NCBI RefSeq assembly: GCF_000742835.1
Contig: NZ_CP008941.1
Coordinates: 1,073,001 to 1,137,000 of the forward strand
DNA: 64,000 nt
DNA from: Candidatus Paracaedibacter acanthamoebae
GTDB lineage: Bacteria; Pseudomonadota; Alphaproteobacteria; Paracaedibacterales; Paracaedibacteraceae
Reading direction: 5' to 3'
Shown: positions 40,116 through 49,226 of the stretch, in pieces
Layout of the letters: each line of letters begins with the position of its first letter
Numbering within the stretch: the stretch's first letter is position 1
Notes under the pieces: model-generated
Seen by the model: only the letters and a program-made list of their open reading frames with translations
What the model was told of the DNA's origin: nothing
Database searches by the model: none
Program-made: the position numbers and the translations under genes

Positions 40116-40167
40116 TATAAATATAACATCGCTTAGTCGCAAGCGACACTGTAAAAAATGGTTATCA

Positions 40168-43100
40168 ATGGCTCTGTATCACGCTCACATTAAAGTTCTT
40201 AGTCGGTCCGACCGTAATACGGTTGCTGCTCTTGCTTATCGTTCTGGAACGCAGTTGACAGAAGAGAGAACAGGAGAGGGATTTAATTTTAGAAATAAAT
40301 CTGTCGAGCATGTTGAATTATTGCTGCCCGAAACTTCCCCTCAATGGGCCAAAGATTTGCAAAACTTAATTGAAAAAAACCGTGAAAAAGGGGTGCAAAA
40401 GTTATCAAATATTGTGGAATCCGCTGAAAAAAGAATTGATGCTCAGGTTTATAAAGACTTTGAATTTTCTCTGCCTGCTGAGTTAACAGTTGAACAAAAT
40501 AAAGCGCTCCTCCGCGAATTTATTCAGGATCAATTTTGTAAACGCGGTATCACAGTTTTAGCCAATTTTCACAATGACTGTGACGTTGAAACAGGACAGA
40601 AAAAGCCGCATTGCCATGCCATCTTGTTAACACGCGAGTTAGCACCAGATGGACTTTCAAAGCAGAAAAATCGAGAGTGGAACCAGACATCCTTATTAGG
40701 AGAATGGCGAGAACAATTAGCAGCTTATACGAACTTTCATTTACAACTCCATGGGTATCAAGCGCGTGTCGATCATCGCTCTTATGCGGAGCAAGGCATT
40801 GAGATTGAGCCTCAGCCAAAACTCTCGCGCAGTGTTCAGGAAATGGAAGGCCGGATTGGCCATAATGCTCAAGGTCTTAAGCCTGAACAGTACACTGATA
40901 AAGCCAAAGACTATCAGCATATAAAACTGAAGAATCTTTACCGGATTATGAAGAATCCAGAAGTGGTGTTTGACATCATTCATAAGTCCCAAGCAACCTT
41001 TATGGAAGGGGATATTGATAAAGTTCTGGCCCGTTATATTGATGATCCTGAGGTGTTTCGAGCCTGCCAAGCCAAGCTTAAAACCTCTGCTGAATTGAGA
41101 CTCTTGAGGGAAACAGAACAAGGCGCTGTCTTTACGACCAAAAGCATGATTAAACGGGAGCTTAGCTTAATCGATCTGGCTCAAAGCTTAAGCCAAACTG
41201 AAGGCAATAAAGTTAGCGATCAAAGTATTCAGAACCATGTAGCTCTTTATGATAAGAAGTATGAGAAGTCTGGGGGACTATCGAGCGACCAAAAAAGAGC
41301 TTTAGAGCATCTTGTTCAGGATAAAAAGCTTGTTGCCATAGTTGGTTATGCCGGTACCGGTAAATCCTCAATTCTGTCCTGTGCCCAAGATATTTGGCAA
41401 GAGAACGGATACGCCGTTTATGGACTGGCTCCGACAGGGAAAGCGGCTCAAAATCTGCAAAATGACGGCATTTCCTCAATAACGCTTCATAAGTTTTTGC
41501 GCCAGTACCATCAAGGACGTAACCAATTCAAGTCCAAGTCTGTTCTTATTCTTGATGAAGCGGGAATGGTCGATATAACGCGCTTTGAAGAGCTTTTCGA
41601 TGCTTCTCAGAAATTAGGCGTTAAACTTGTTACGGTAGGAGATGGTAAACAGTTACAACCCATTGAAGCCGGGGCAGCGTTTCGGTTAGTGACAAAAGAA
41701 ACAGGGGTCGCCACTTTAGAAACTGTTATACGTCAAAAACAAGCTTGGATGAAAGAAGCTACCCGCAATTTTGGAAGGGGTGACACTGAAAAAGCTATTG
41801 GTTCTTACCTGGAAAAGGGAAGGGTCATCCTTATTGATGAATCTATTCCTGACATTCAACAATTAGTAGCCATTAAGGATTATGCAGGCTTAGTCGAAGC
41901 TTTTAATATTGCGGTTCGCTCACAACGGTTAGCTGGGTGGACTTTTAGAAGCGATATCGAGTTAACTCCATCTGAAAGACAAATTGGAGGTCAAAAAATT
42001 GGCCCGTGGAAGGGAGTTGAAAAAGAGGCGGGTGAAGCAATTGCCAATAATATTGAGCACTGTCGTCCTCATATCTTAGCCTACAAAACGGATCCATACC
42101 GTATTGCAGAGAGTTTAACCTCTGACCTTGATCCCGCACAGCAAAAGCTTTATGCGGCTAGAATGGTGCATGGATGGAATATTGATTCGAGAGGAATGCA
42201 GGCCTGGGAGTTTACGTGTAATCCAAGGCAAGCCACCATGGAAGCTCTGATAAAGGATTGGTATCAATCTATTCAAGCAGAGCCTCATAAAAACCATGTT
42301 CTTATGGCTTATACCTTAAACGAGACAGAGATGCTAAATAAGCAAGCGCGGGCACTGAGGCTTCAAGATGGAGCCATTGATAAGCAAAGCTTTACCCACC
42401 AAATTACGCGGATTGATACAGACGATTTTGGCGACGAAGTCCGCACTCATAAGCAGCGTCAATTCTCTAAAGGGGATCGTCTTCTATTTATGAAGAATGA
42501 TCATGGACTGGGGGTGCGTAATGGGATGGTAGGAACGATTGAAGAAATCAATAAGACAACGTTAAAGGTTCGCCTCGATGCGAAAGAAGGCGAGGAGGGG
42601 AAGATCGTTTCTTTTGCTTCCAAGCTTTATCCCTACGTTGATCTGGGATGGGCAATTAATCTCAACAAGCAACAAGGGGCCACGAACCATAAAAGCTTTA
42701 TTTTGGCCTCCAATCATTTCCACAGCAACCTCACTTATGTCGCTCTGACCCGTCATACAGAAGAAGCTTCTATTTACGGCACCTCCCAAGAATTCTGGAC
42801 AGAAAGTGTCTTTGCCAAACAGCTTGCTAAGGGGCAAGAAAAGCTCTCCTCTTTAGACTATATTGATTCTGATCAAGCCTTAAAGCTGGCGCGGCAAGAG
42901 AGCTCTATCATCACCGAGGCCTTGGAAGGGGTCAGTAACCAACTTAAGGCGATCCATTATACAGCAAAACGGAGCTTCACTCGCTGGTTGGGGAAAGAGC
43001 CAACCTTTGAGAAGATTAAGGTCAGAGAAACCCTTACAGAAGCTCAGCGTGCTCATAGGCTACAAGATGATAGCCAAATACCATTAAATTCTTCTCTTGG

Positions 43101-43662
43101 GACCTCTGAGCCGCCTTCCTCAGAACCAGCCCTGTCCTGGAAAGAGATGGTTGCTGACTTAGAAAAAAAGGATATGGAGAAGCGTATCCTAAAAAGCACT
43201 GGTCAGACTATGGAAGAATACAGAGCCTTGAAAAACGAGCTGTATGGTATCTCCTCTCACCAGAACACTTCTTCCCCTGGCCCCTCTTGGCGTGATGTTC
43301 TCGATCAGCTTGTTCAACCTCAGCGTTCTATCTCTCTATCGGATCAAGAGGCTACAATATCCTTAGGCGGTAACTCGTCTGAGAAGGTCCTGGATAAGAT
43401 GGATTACCGCCCTCAATTTGAAAAAGATGTTCACAATTTTACAGATCGGTATAATGTCTATAAAAAAGCTGAGAGCGAAGGTCATACAACCGAGCAAGAT
43501 ACTTTAACGTTAAAAAAAGAAGCCATGGCGCTTTCTAAAAATGAAAATGCTATGTGGTATTTGGAAGTGAGAAACCCAGAAATGGGCCAAGAGATCCAAC
43601 GCTTAGCTAAAGATTATAATCGACACCAAGCCCTTAACCGAGACAGCGGTTTAAGCCGCTAA
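40168..43662 (+). CDS. traA: Conjugal relaxase-helicase TraA (MobQ, Ti type)
   Basis: The start at 40168 gives MALYHAHIKVLSRSDRNTVA, the usual relaxase N-terminus; an earlier ATG at 40093 overlaps the oriT. The 1,164-residue protein has an N-terminal MobA/MobL relaxase domain with FHNDCDVETGQKKPHCHAIL (HUH motif) near residue 135-155. A RecD-like helicase follows, with Walker A VGYAGTGKSS near 395, Walker B LILDEAGMVD near 460 and the C-terminal UvrD-like LNKQQGATNHKSF. It nicks oriT, stays covalently attached and unwinds the plasmid strand. The frame is intact, so mobilisation may still work. The last 250 residues are variable and low in conservation. Confidence 0.95.
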   Translation: MALYHAHIKVLSRSDRNTVAALAYRSGTQLTEERTGEGFNFRNKSVEHVELLLPETSPQWAKDLQNLIEKNREKGVQKLSNIVESAEKRIDAQVYKDFEFSLPAELTVEQNKALLREFIQDQFCKRGITVLANFHNDCDVETGQKKPHCHAILLTRELAPDGLSKQKNREWNQTSLLGEWREQLAAYTNFHLQLHGYQARVDHRSYAEQGIEIEPQPKLSRSVQEMEGRIGHNAQGLKPEQYTDKAKDYQHIKLKNLYRIMKNPEVVFDIIHKSQATFMEGDIDKVLARYIDDPEVFRACQAKLKTSAELRLLRETEQGAVFTTKSMIKRELSLIDLAQSLSQTEGNKVSDQSIQNHVALYDKKYEKSGGLSSDQKRALEHLVQDKKLVAIVGYAGTGKSSILSCAQDIWQENGYAVYGLAPTGKAAQNLQNDGISSITLHKFLRQYHQGRNQFKSKSVLILDEAGMVDITRFEELFDASQKLGVKLVTVGDGKQLQPIEAGAAFRLVTKETGVATLETVIRQKQAWMKEATRNFGRGDTEKAIGSYLEKGRVILIDESIPDIQQLVAIKDYAGLVEAFNIAVRSQRLAGWTFRSDIELTPSERQIGGQKIGPWKGVEKEAGEAIANNIEHCRPHILAYKTDPYRIAESLTSDLDPAQQKLYAARMVHGWNIDSRGMQAWEFTCNPRQATMEALIKDWYQSIQAEPHKNHVLMAYTLNETEMLNKQARALRLQDGAIDKQSFTHQITRIDTDDFGDEVRTHKQRQFSKGDRLLFMKNDHGLGVRNGMVGTIEEINKTTLKVRLDAKEGEEGKIVSFASKLYPYVDLGWAINLNKQQGATNHKSFILASNHFHSNLTYVALTRHTEEASIYGTSQEFWTESVFAKQLAKGQEKLSSLDYIDSDQALKLARQESSIITEALEGVSNQLKAIHYTAKRSFTRWLGKEPTFEKIKVRETLTEAQRAHRLQDDSQIPLNSSLGTSEPPSSEPALSWKEMVADLEKKDMEKRILKSTGQTMEEYRALKNELYGISSHQNTSSPGPSWRDVLDQLVQPQRSISLSDQEATISLGGNSSEKVLDKMDYRPQFEKDVHNFTDRYNVYKKAESEGHTTEQDTLTLKKEAMALSKNENAMWYLEVRNPEMGQEIQRLAKDYNRHQALNRDSGLSR

Positions 43663-43678
43663 GAGAGGAGAGATAGTA

Positions 43679-44143
43679 ATGACCGTGTCCCCCACCAGTG
43701 AAGCCTTTAAAGAATTAACCAGCACCCTTTATGCTCTAAAAGGGTTAACCCAAGAATTAGAAAAAGAACGGGATGTGATTGTGACGTCAGCCGGTCAAAT
43801 GTCGAGCTGTACACGGCAATTCCAAACGTCGATTCAAGCTTTAAAGGATTTATCCCCTGAAGTTGTTCTACAATTAAATACAGTTATTCATCAAGCCGTC
43901 CCTCTTATGGCTAAGCAAGCCGCAGAAGAAACTGTTCGCTTATTCCTTGAGAAAACTACCGATCAAATGGAGGCGGAACTTAAGAAAGTAGAAAATCAGT
44001 GCCTTAAGGTTAATCAGCAACTGTCAAAGAATTTAGAAAAGATGAGTTTCCTTTCTCGAACTTCCCTCATTCTTGCTTTCCTATCCACCTTAATGGGGGT
44101 GCTATTGGAGGCGGCTTTATCCATTACTTTATGCCGCCCCTAA
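43679..44143 (+). CDS. Coiled-coil membrane-anchored protein downstream of traA
   Basis: The 154-residue protein is mostly helical, with a coiled coil from residue 20 to 120 and one hydrophobic segment near the C-terminus (LILAFLSTLMGVLLEAALS). It begins 16 bp after the traA stop with a GAGAGGAG ribosome site. I do not recognise a named family. Its position suggests a mobilisation accessory role, comparable to small membrane proteins next to relaxases in other plasmids, but that is inference. Confidence 0.65.
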   Translation: MTVSPTSEAFKELTSTLYALKGLTQELEKERDVIVTSAGQMSSCTRQFQTSIQALKDLSPEVVLQLNTVIHQAVPLMAKQAAEETVRLFLEKTTDQMEAELKKVENQCLKVNQQLSKNLEKMSFLSRTSLILAFLSTLMGVLLEAALSITLCRP

Positions 44144-44265
44144 GCCAGTTAACAAAGACGCAGCTTGAATATGGGGAGTTCATGCTGAAAGTTTGGCCTA
44201 AAATGGGCTCCAAAGACCAGGAAAAACTGATTGCTTTATCTAAGCCAGCTAAAACGCATTCCTGA
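44131..44265 (+). CDS. Small protein overlapping the preceding gene
   Basis: A 44-residue frame starts at ATG 44131, overlapping the previous gene by 13 bases, and reads MPPLSQLTKTQLEYGEFM then LKVWPKMGSKDQEKLIAL. The overlap suggests translational coupling. I cannot assign a family. It could be the tail of a degraded gene. Confidence 0.45.
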   Translation: MPPLSQLTKTQLEYGEFMLKVWPKMGSKDQEKLIALSKPAKTHS

Positions 44266-44297
44266 TATCTTCCCTATGAATGAAAGAGTAAAAAGAC

Positions 44298-44840
44298 ATG
44301 ATCCATAAAAAAGCAAAATTAAGTTTAAACCCCCAGCAACACCATCAAGCGCAGGACAAGGTGGCTCAATTAAAAACATTTTTTGAGACTGGCCAACAAC
44401 CGACTTCACCCAACCTGCCACAAGAAAATAAAAAAACTCCTAAAGCTAAACAACAGGAAACGCCTGCAAAGCCTAAAGTTGATTCTAAGGAAAAGGATCA
44501 ACACCTAAGATTAAAAGCGAAAAAGGAACGAGATAAGAACCGGCAGGCCGCATTTGATTGGCTTTTAAGGACTTACCCTCAATGCTTCAGCGAGGAAAAT
44601 CCTAAGCCTTTAAAATTAAAGATTGAAAAAGACATCTTTGCTGAACTGCCAGAGAACCTTCCTTTTTCACGCTTGCATATACGAGAAGCCCTTGGATTTT
44701 ATACACGCTGGTTTAAGTATAAGGAGGTCTTAGCAAAGAGTACTCACCGTTATGACCTTCAAGGGAATACTATTGAAGAATTATTAGCGGACCATAAAGC
44801 TCATGCTCAACAAAGAAACAATTTAGAAAAGGAACTATAA
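44298..44840 (+). CDS. ProQ/FinO-family RNA chaperone
   Basis: The 180-residue protein has a basic, low-complexity N-terminus (residues 1-75, rich in K and Q) and a ProQ/FinO core: AFDWLLRTYPQCF, LKLKIEKDIFAELP, HIREALGFYTRWFKYKEVL and THRYDLQGN. FinO of F plasmids stabilises the FinP antisense RNA and limits conjugation, and ProQ binds structured sRNAs. Its place at the end of the tra genes fits regulation of transfer. The ATG at 44298 has an AGAGT-like upstream site. It is intact. Confidence 0.9.
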   Translation: MIHKKAKLSLNPQQHHQAQDKVAQLKTFFETGQQPTSPNLPQENKKTPKAKQQETPAKPKVDSKEKDQHLRLKAKKERDKNRQAAFDWLLRTYPQCFSEENPKPLKLKIEKDIFAELPENLPFSRLHIREALGFYTRWFKYKEVLAKSTHRYDLQGNTIEELLADHKAHAQQRNNLEKEL

Positions 44841-44882
44841 ATCAGAACAGCATAAATTCTTAAATTTCTTTCGTTTAGTGAA

Positions 44883-44911
44883 TTGACATGTTATAGTAAT
44901 ATTACTATATT
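44883..44911 (+). promoter_or_regulatory. Sigma70-type promoter with palindromic operator
   Basis: TTGACA (44883-44888) and TATATT (44906-44911) are separated by 17 bp. A perfect 18-bp palindrome TATAGTAATATTACTATA (44892-44909) covers the spacer and part of the -10. It precedes the toxin gene at 44931 by 19 bases, as in autoregulated toxin-antitoxin operons. Confidence 0.75.
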
Positions 44912-44930
44912 ATTCAGTGAAGAGTTATTC

Positions 44931-45112
44931 GTGAAAAAGCCAATATATTGGGTTGGAAATTCAAAGGATGATTTGATGGAATTTCCTGAAAGGGTTCGAA
45001 ATGAAGTTGGATATGCCCTTTATATTGCACAGTTAGGCGATAAACATCCTTCAGTTAAGCCTTTCAAGGGATTTAAAGGAGCGGGAGTACTCGAAGTGGT
45101 GGAGGATTATGA
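44931..45112 (+). pseudogene. RelE/HigB-like (Gp49 family) toxin, 3'-truncated
   Basis: With GTG 44931 as start the protein begins VKKPIYWVGNSKDDLMEFPE and continues VRNEVGYALYIAQLGDKHPS, KPFKGFKGAGVLEVVEDY, the typical N-terminal two thirds of HigB/RelE-type phage Gp49-like toxins. It is cut at about 45112 by a fragment of an IS6 element; the frame runs on to 45167 through foreign sequence. The Arg-containing C-terminal strands (like TYRAVYTVR) are missing, so the toxin should be inactive. No antitoxin follows; it was presumably removed by the same event. Confidence 0.8.
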
Positions 45113-45484
45113 ACGGTACGCCCATATTTATCGACAGCTCGATAGAGATATTTCCATTGGCCTTTGACTTTAATATAAGTCTCATCCACTCTTAACGACC
45201 AAGCTGAAGGGCGAGCATACCAGCGTATCCTTTTTTCAAATTCGGGAGCATAATGCTGGATCCAGCGATAGATCGTTGTATGGTCGACCTTTATCCCTCT
45301 TTCACTGATCATTTCTGCTAATTGGCGATAGCTAATGGGATAACGTAAGTACCAGCGCAGGCATTGCAAGATAACATCAGGGAGGAAATGGCGATATCTA
45401 AACTCTTTGGGCTTCATCATACGACTCATCTATTGGGCAATTTACCCTTAACCTAACAACTCCTCAAGAATTTGCAACGGAACC
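45112..45484 (-). mobile_element. Diverged IS6 remnant D
   Basis: It carries the left end GGTTCCGTTGCAAATTC and the first 100 codons of an IS6 transposase (starting MSRMMKPKEFRYRHF), then breaks at the GRTV codon region. It has several changes against copies A-C, so it is older. It cuts the RelE gene on one side and the F-box gene on the other. Confidence 0.9.
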
Positions 45485-47329
45485 CTTAGGACCCTCCCCT
45501 AATCCGAGCTTTTCAAGAATATACTCATATATGATAATTTTTTTATCAAAGGGTAAATTCTTTTGAGAGGTATAGTTCAACTTTTTCGTCATGTTATCTT
45601 TCAATTCTTCATTACAACTCTTTAAGCTTTCTTGAATAGCATTCAAGTAATAATTGGATACTGCCGTGACCTCATGGGGGAAATTTTTAACGTTAGGCCC
45701 CATTTTTTTTAATATAAGCTTTAAGTTTCTTGCAGCTGTTAACAACAAAGATACATCTTTATCATAGGGTGATAACTGATCATTCATTTTTTTATCTTCT
45801 TGGTATAATTCTGATAAAAACTTAAAAGCTATAGAGGCGTCTAATCTGTACTGATAGCGGTGCGTAGTTGAAAAAAAAGTTAGTTTAGAAGAGGCGGGTG
45901 TTACTGAAAACGCTAGTGCCGGAGTCGGAAGATTAAAAAGAGTGGTTACTTTAAGGTAGTCTTTCAACTGACTAACGGCTTGTTGACGATTTCCTGCCGC
46001 GGCTTCAGTCCAGGCTTGAATTGCTGAAGTCCAATGCACCTTTATTGAATCATTAAATTGGGAGGACGCTACTTCTGGAATTCTAGTATACATTTTATCT
46101 ATATCCTTGCTAAGTTTGACAAGTTCCCATAACCCTATTTCAAAGCAAACTACGCCTCTTTCAAAACTTGGTAAACTTTTTACTAGTTTGAATGCTTGTC
46201 TAAGATAGTCCTGTGATGGTATACCAGCTTGAAGACAAATAGACGTTAAGTCCTTTCTTCGAGGAAATTCCAGTCCGTTAGAAAATACTCGGGCAAGTAT
46301 AAAGTTTGCCTCTATAGAGCCTGATAAACTAGTCATTAATAGATTAATAGCCGTTAAAATTTCCCCTCTTAAGTCAGCGCGGTTTTGGCCTAGTTCTATT
46401 CGCTCATCTAAATATCTTATAATAGCCCTATCTAGGGTATAATCCTGCCCTACCTGAGGATTTTCATAAACATTTTTTATTATTTTGAATAAATTATCGA
46501 CGCTATCTTCCTTTTTCTGAGAATTTTTAAATATCTGATTGCTAAAAATAAAGGAGACAGCAGATAAATCATGAACATTCAAAGCTAGATCCAACCACTT
46601 ATTGCGAATGCCCCCTTGTCCTTTTGGTCCGTTGTAGTGAATAATTCCCATGGCAGTATAAGCACGAAAATTACCAGCATGGACATCGTCAAAGAATTCA
46701 TTAATATCCTTATACCGTCCCCACTTTATCACTTCTTTTACCACTTTTTGAAAAAACGGCTCTAAGCTATAAACCGCATTTCTGGTCTCAGGCGAAACAA
46801 GCATCAAATTCGCCAAATCCTGCTTCGAGCAATAGAAGAAGATTCTTTGTCTAACTTCATCTGCAAGATAGTCGAGAGAATTAAAATCAGCAGAAGCAGG
46901 ACCAGTCAAAAAGTTACGAAAATATTTTGTTGCCAGCTGTTGATAAAAATCTTGAAGATCTTTCCATTTGGTTTCAGCGTCCTCACCCAGAATTAATTTT
47001 CTAAATTCTGGCAATAATTTTTTTAAAGAATCTAGATTGTTTCTATATTCGTCAATTTGTTTATATTTCTCGCTTCCCTTATATTTATCTCTGTATTCCT
47101 CACCATGTTGTTCTTTTTTCTCTAACTCATCAATAATTTCATAGGAGAGGGTTCTTTGCCTTTTGTGCTCTTGAGGTTCTTCTGTGGGGTCTACGTCTTC
47201 CCTATTTATTGAACTTGAATAGGGCCTTTTATTGCTTTTGGAAAAAGGACTTTCGTCCAGTTCCATCGCTACCGACCCTAAGGAGGTAGCAGCAAAAAAG
47301 AGGAGGAAGATTTTTATTGATATTTTCAT
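45464..47329 (-). CDS. Secreted F-box protein, C-terminus cut by IS6 remnant
   Basis: From ATG 47329 the protein is 621 residues and starts with a signal peptide (MKISIKIFLLFFAATSLGSV|AMEL). A charged region follows, then an F-box at about 152-190 (DYLADEVRQRIFFYCSKQDL, ANLMLVSPETRNAVYSL). The remaining 400 residues are alpha-helical, perhaps repeat-like, without a family I can name. The last residues (KGSVANS) come from the inverted repeat of IS6 remnant D, so the native C-terminus is lost. F-box proteins of intracellular bacteria join host SCF ubiquitin ligases through Skp1; secretion and binding here are inferences. Confidence 0.75.
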   Translation of the reverse strand: MKISIKIFLLFFAATSLGSVAMELDESPFSKSNKRPYSSSINREDVDPTEEPQEHKRQRTLSYEIIDELEKKEQHGEEYRDKYKGSEKYKQIDEYRNNLDSLKKLLPEFRKLILGEDAETKWKDLQDFYQQLATKYFRNFLTGPASADFNSLDYLADEVRQRIFFYCSKQDLANLMLVSPETRNAVYSLEPFFQKVVKEVIKWGRYKDINEFFDDVHAGNFRAYTAMGIIHYNGPKGQGGIRNKWLDLALNVHDLSAVSFIFSNQIFKNSQKKEDSVDNLFKIIKNVYENPQVGQDYTLDRAIIRYLDERIELGQNRADLRGEILTAINLLMTSLSGSIEANFILARVFSNGLEFPRRKDLTSICLQAGIPSQDYLRQAFKLVKSLPSFERGVVCFEIGLWELVKLSKDIDKMYTRIPEVASSQFNDSIKVHWTSAIQAWTEAAAGNRQQAVSQLKDYLKVTTLFNLPTPALAFSVTPASSKLTFFSTTHRYQYRLDASIAFKFLSELYQEDKKMNDQLSPYDKDVSLLLTAARNLKLILKKMGPNVKNFPHEVTAVSNYYLNAIQESLKSCNEELKDNMTKKLNYTSQKNLPFDKKIIIYEYILEKLGLGEGPKGSVANS

Positions 47330-47636
47330 TTCAAAAGTTCCCTTTTTATGGAGAGTAAAGAAAAAATTACAGTTATATAAGATAAAACTTAACCTTCTCC
47401 CATACATATAAACATAAAAAAGATAATTTCAATAAGTTTGTGAATTTTCCTGCATGTTTAACGGAAAAGTAAATTTTTTACCTATAAAGCTGCCCTCTTT
47501 TTCTTATGAGCATAGGTTTTGCATGGCTGTATGATTCTTAGAGATTGTTTCAATTTTAGCCATAGTATAAAATGTATATCTGGAGAAATTATAGAAAACG
47601 CGTTTGGGATGTATAAAGTTCTCTGAATCATACACA

Positions 47637-48236
47637 TTATTGTGTTTTAGGATACATAAACTTTGCACTTTCTGGGAGATTTGATAATTCATTAAATTGT
47701 TGTCTAAGAAGTTCTAATTTAAGGGCTGTCGTAGCTTTATCCTCTTTAAGTTCCTCCATCCTTATTTGCATTGCTGATAAATGTTGTTTTAAACGATCAC
47801 TTTGATCGGTACGGTTAATATCATGAGAAAGACGGATATATTCTGCTTCTAACTCCGGCAGAGTTTGTTCAATAACAAGGATCTGCATATCAAGCTGCGG
47901 CATCAGATCCTTCGCTTCATCTTGATAAAGCCCCGCATAATACTCTTGATTTTGACTTAAGACTAAATCCTGACGTATAGCCTTTCCTTGAAAGTCAGCT
48001 ACCGCCGCCAGTATTTCTTGCTCTTCTTGTTCCGGATTTAGGCTGCTTAATGCAAGAGCTTTGGCTAAATTCTCTTCTTCTTGTTGTTGGCACTGCAAAG
48101 AAGCTCGCATAGCCTGTTCCAAATCTGCATCCTCTTCTGTGCTAGAGGCTATACTCCAAGGGGCGTAAAGGAAGAGAAATAAAGCCGTATGCACGCCACT
48201 CTTTTGGCAAATTCGATATTTAAGATTAAGTAACAT
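47637..48236 (-). CDS. Secreted protein with two ubiquitin-interacting motifs
   Basis: The 199-residue protein has a likely signal segment (residues 15-31, TALFLFLYAPWSIASS). Two consecutive motifs follow: EEDADLEQAMRASLQ (34-47) and EEENLAKALALSSLN (53-67). Both fit the UIM consensus of acidic residues, then a hydrophobic residue, two residues, Ala, three residues, Ser, and are spaced by 18 residues. A coiled coil fills about 95-185. UIMs bind ubiquitin in eukaryotic proteins such as proteasome and endocytic factors. The gene lies next to the F-box gene, on the same strand. A ubiquitin-binding effector is inferred, not proven. Confidence 0.7.
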   Translation of the reverse strand: MLLNLKYRICQKSGVHTALFLFLYAPWSIASSTEEDADLEQAMRASLQCQQQEEENLAKALALSSLNPEQEEQEILAAVADFQGKAIRQDLVLSQNQEYYAGLYQDEAKDLMPQLDMQILVIEQTLPELEAEYIRLSHDINRTDQSDRLKQHLSAMQIRMEELKEDKATTALKLELLRQQFNELSNLPESAKFMYPKTQ

Positions 48237-48854
48237 CCTTTATAAGTCCTCTTCTAACTAGCCTACTACACCATAAAGCCTTTACTCCTTAAGGAATGTA
48301 AAGGCTGTCAAATTGTCATTATAAAAACTCTGCAAATGGCTTTTTCCATCGTCGCTTATCCCGCAGGTGCAACGTTAGCAATAAAAGGAGGATGGTTCTG
48401 CAAGATTTCTTCATCTCTTTATTTTTCACGTTACTATGCGTTTATCAAAACGTTTAACCTTAGATACACATGTGGATTGCATGAAAATTATCTTTCTTTT
48501 TACCTATAAAGAGCTCGAGTTGCAAAAATTTTGGGCAAGTAATTTTATTTCAAATTTTTAAAGTTAAATTTTAAATTTTTCCTTGGTGTGATCCTATTAA
48601 AATTGACATACAATGCTTTAGGATTAAAAATTCTATCAAGCAGAGGTATTTTCATTTATATACAACGTCATCGGTTTGCTACTAGTTTGATTCAATCAGT
48701 TGTTTTTCTCTCTCATTGAGATGCTCTCAGTTTAAGAGAAGATACCTTTAACGATTAATTCTATATAAAGTCCACAGGAATTTATTAGTTAAAATTACTT
48801 ACATTATCTTTTTTCATCACTGAAAAATTCTGATATAAGAGTTAGGAGGATTTA
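48237..48854. other. Long AT-rich intergenic region
   Basis: I see no gene in the first 600 bases. The region upstream of the UIM gene probably includes its promoter. No repeat or RNA is recognised. Confidence 0.4.
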
Positions 48855-48998
48855 TTGGTAAGTTTTAGTAAACTTCCTTGCAAGCAGATTAAGGAGTATG
48901 TGGTATTGGGCACGATATATTCAACACCTGTGCTAGCCCTTATATTTTATTTTCTTTTTTCTTGCTTACTACCTAAACAATATTACAGGTGTTTTTAA
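48855..48998 (+). CDS. Possible small membrane protein (TTG start)
   Basis: A 47-residue frame begins at TTG 48855 after a good AGGAGGA site four bases upstream. It contains a central hydrophobic stretch (STPVLALIFYFLFSCLLP) and ends at 48998. No family is known to me. It could be a real small protein or chance; the strong ribosome site is the main support. Confidence 0.35.
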   Translation: MVSFSKLPCKQIKEYVVLGTIYSTPVLALIFYFLFSCLLPKQYYRCF

Positions 48999-49084
48999 TC
49001 AGATGCTTCTTAGTAAAGGAAGCTACCCTTTATCTTTATCTTTCACGTTCCTTCTAATACTAATAACAATTATAGGAAACAATA

Positions 49085-49207
49085 ATGAAAACTATCTTCC
49101 TGGCCACTGCTGCCATTCATGAAACAGCCTTAGAAGAACAAGAGCTATGCTTTGCAAAAGGCTATCAAAAATTTAACAATTACTGTTCATCCCAACCTAC
49201 TTATTAA
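49085..49207 (+). pseudogene. Short leader-like gene, related to 52789-52905
   Basis: A 40-residue frame begins MKTIFLATAAIHETALEEQE. Its upstream sequence (ATTATAGGAAA) and tail LCFAKGYQKF match the region before the second LRR-Sel1 gene, where the counterpart has a fuller signal-like N-terminus. It is part of the duplicated unit and appears to have lost an internal part. Confidence 0.5.
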
Positions 49208-49226
49208 CTATTTTAGGATACGACTC

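Noticed and set aside
40093-40167. Upstream ATG 40093 as the start of traA
   Set aside because: The 25 extra residues overlap the oriT-like sequence and do not resemble relaxase N-termini, while ATG 40168 gives the conserved start.
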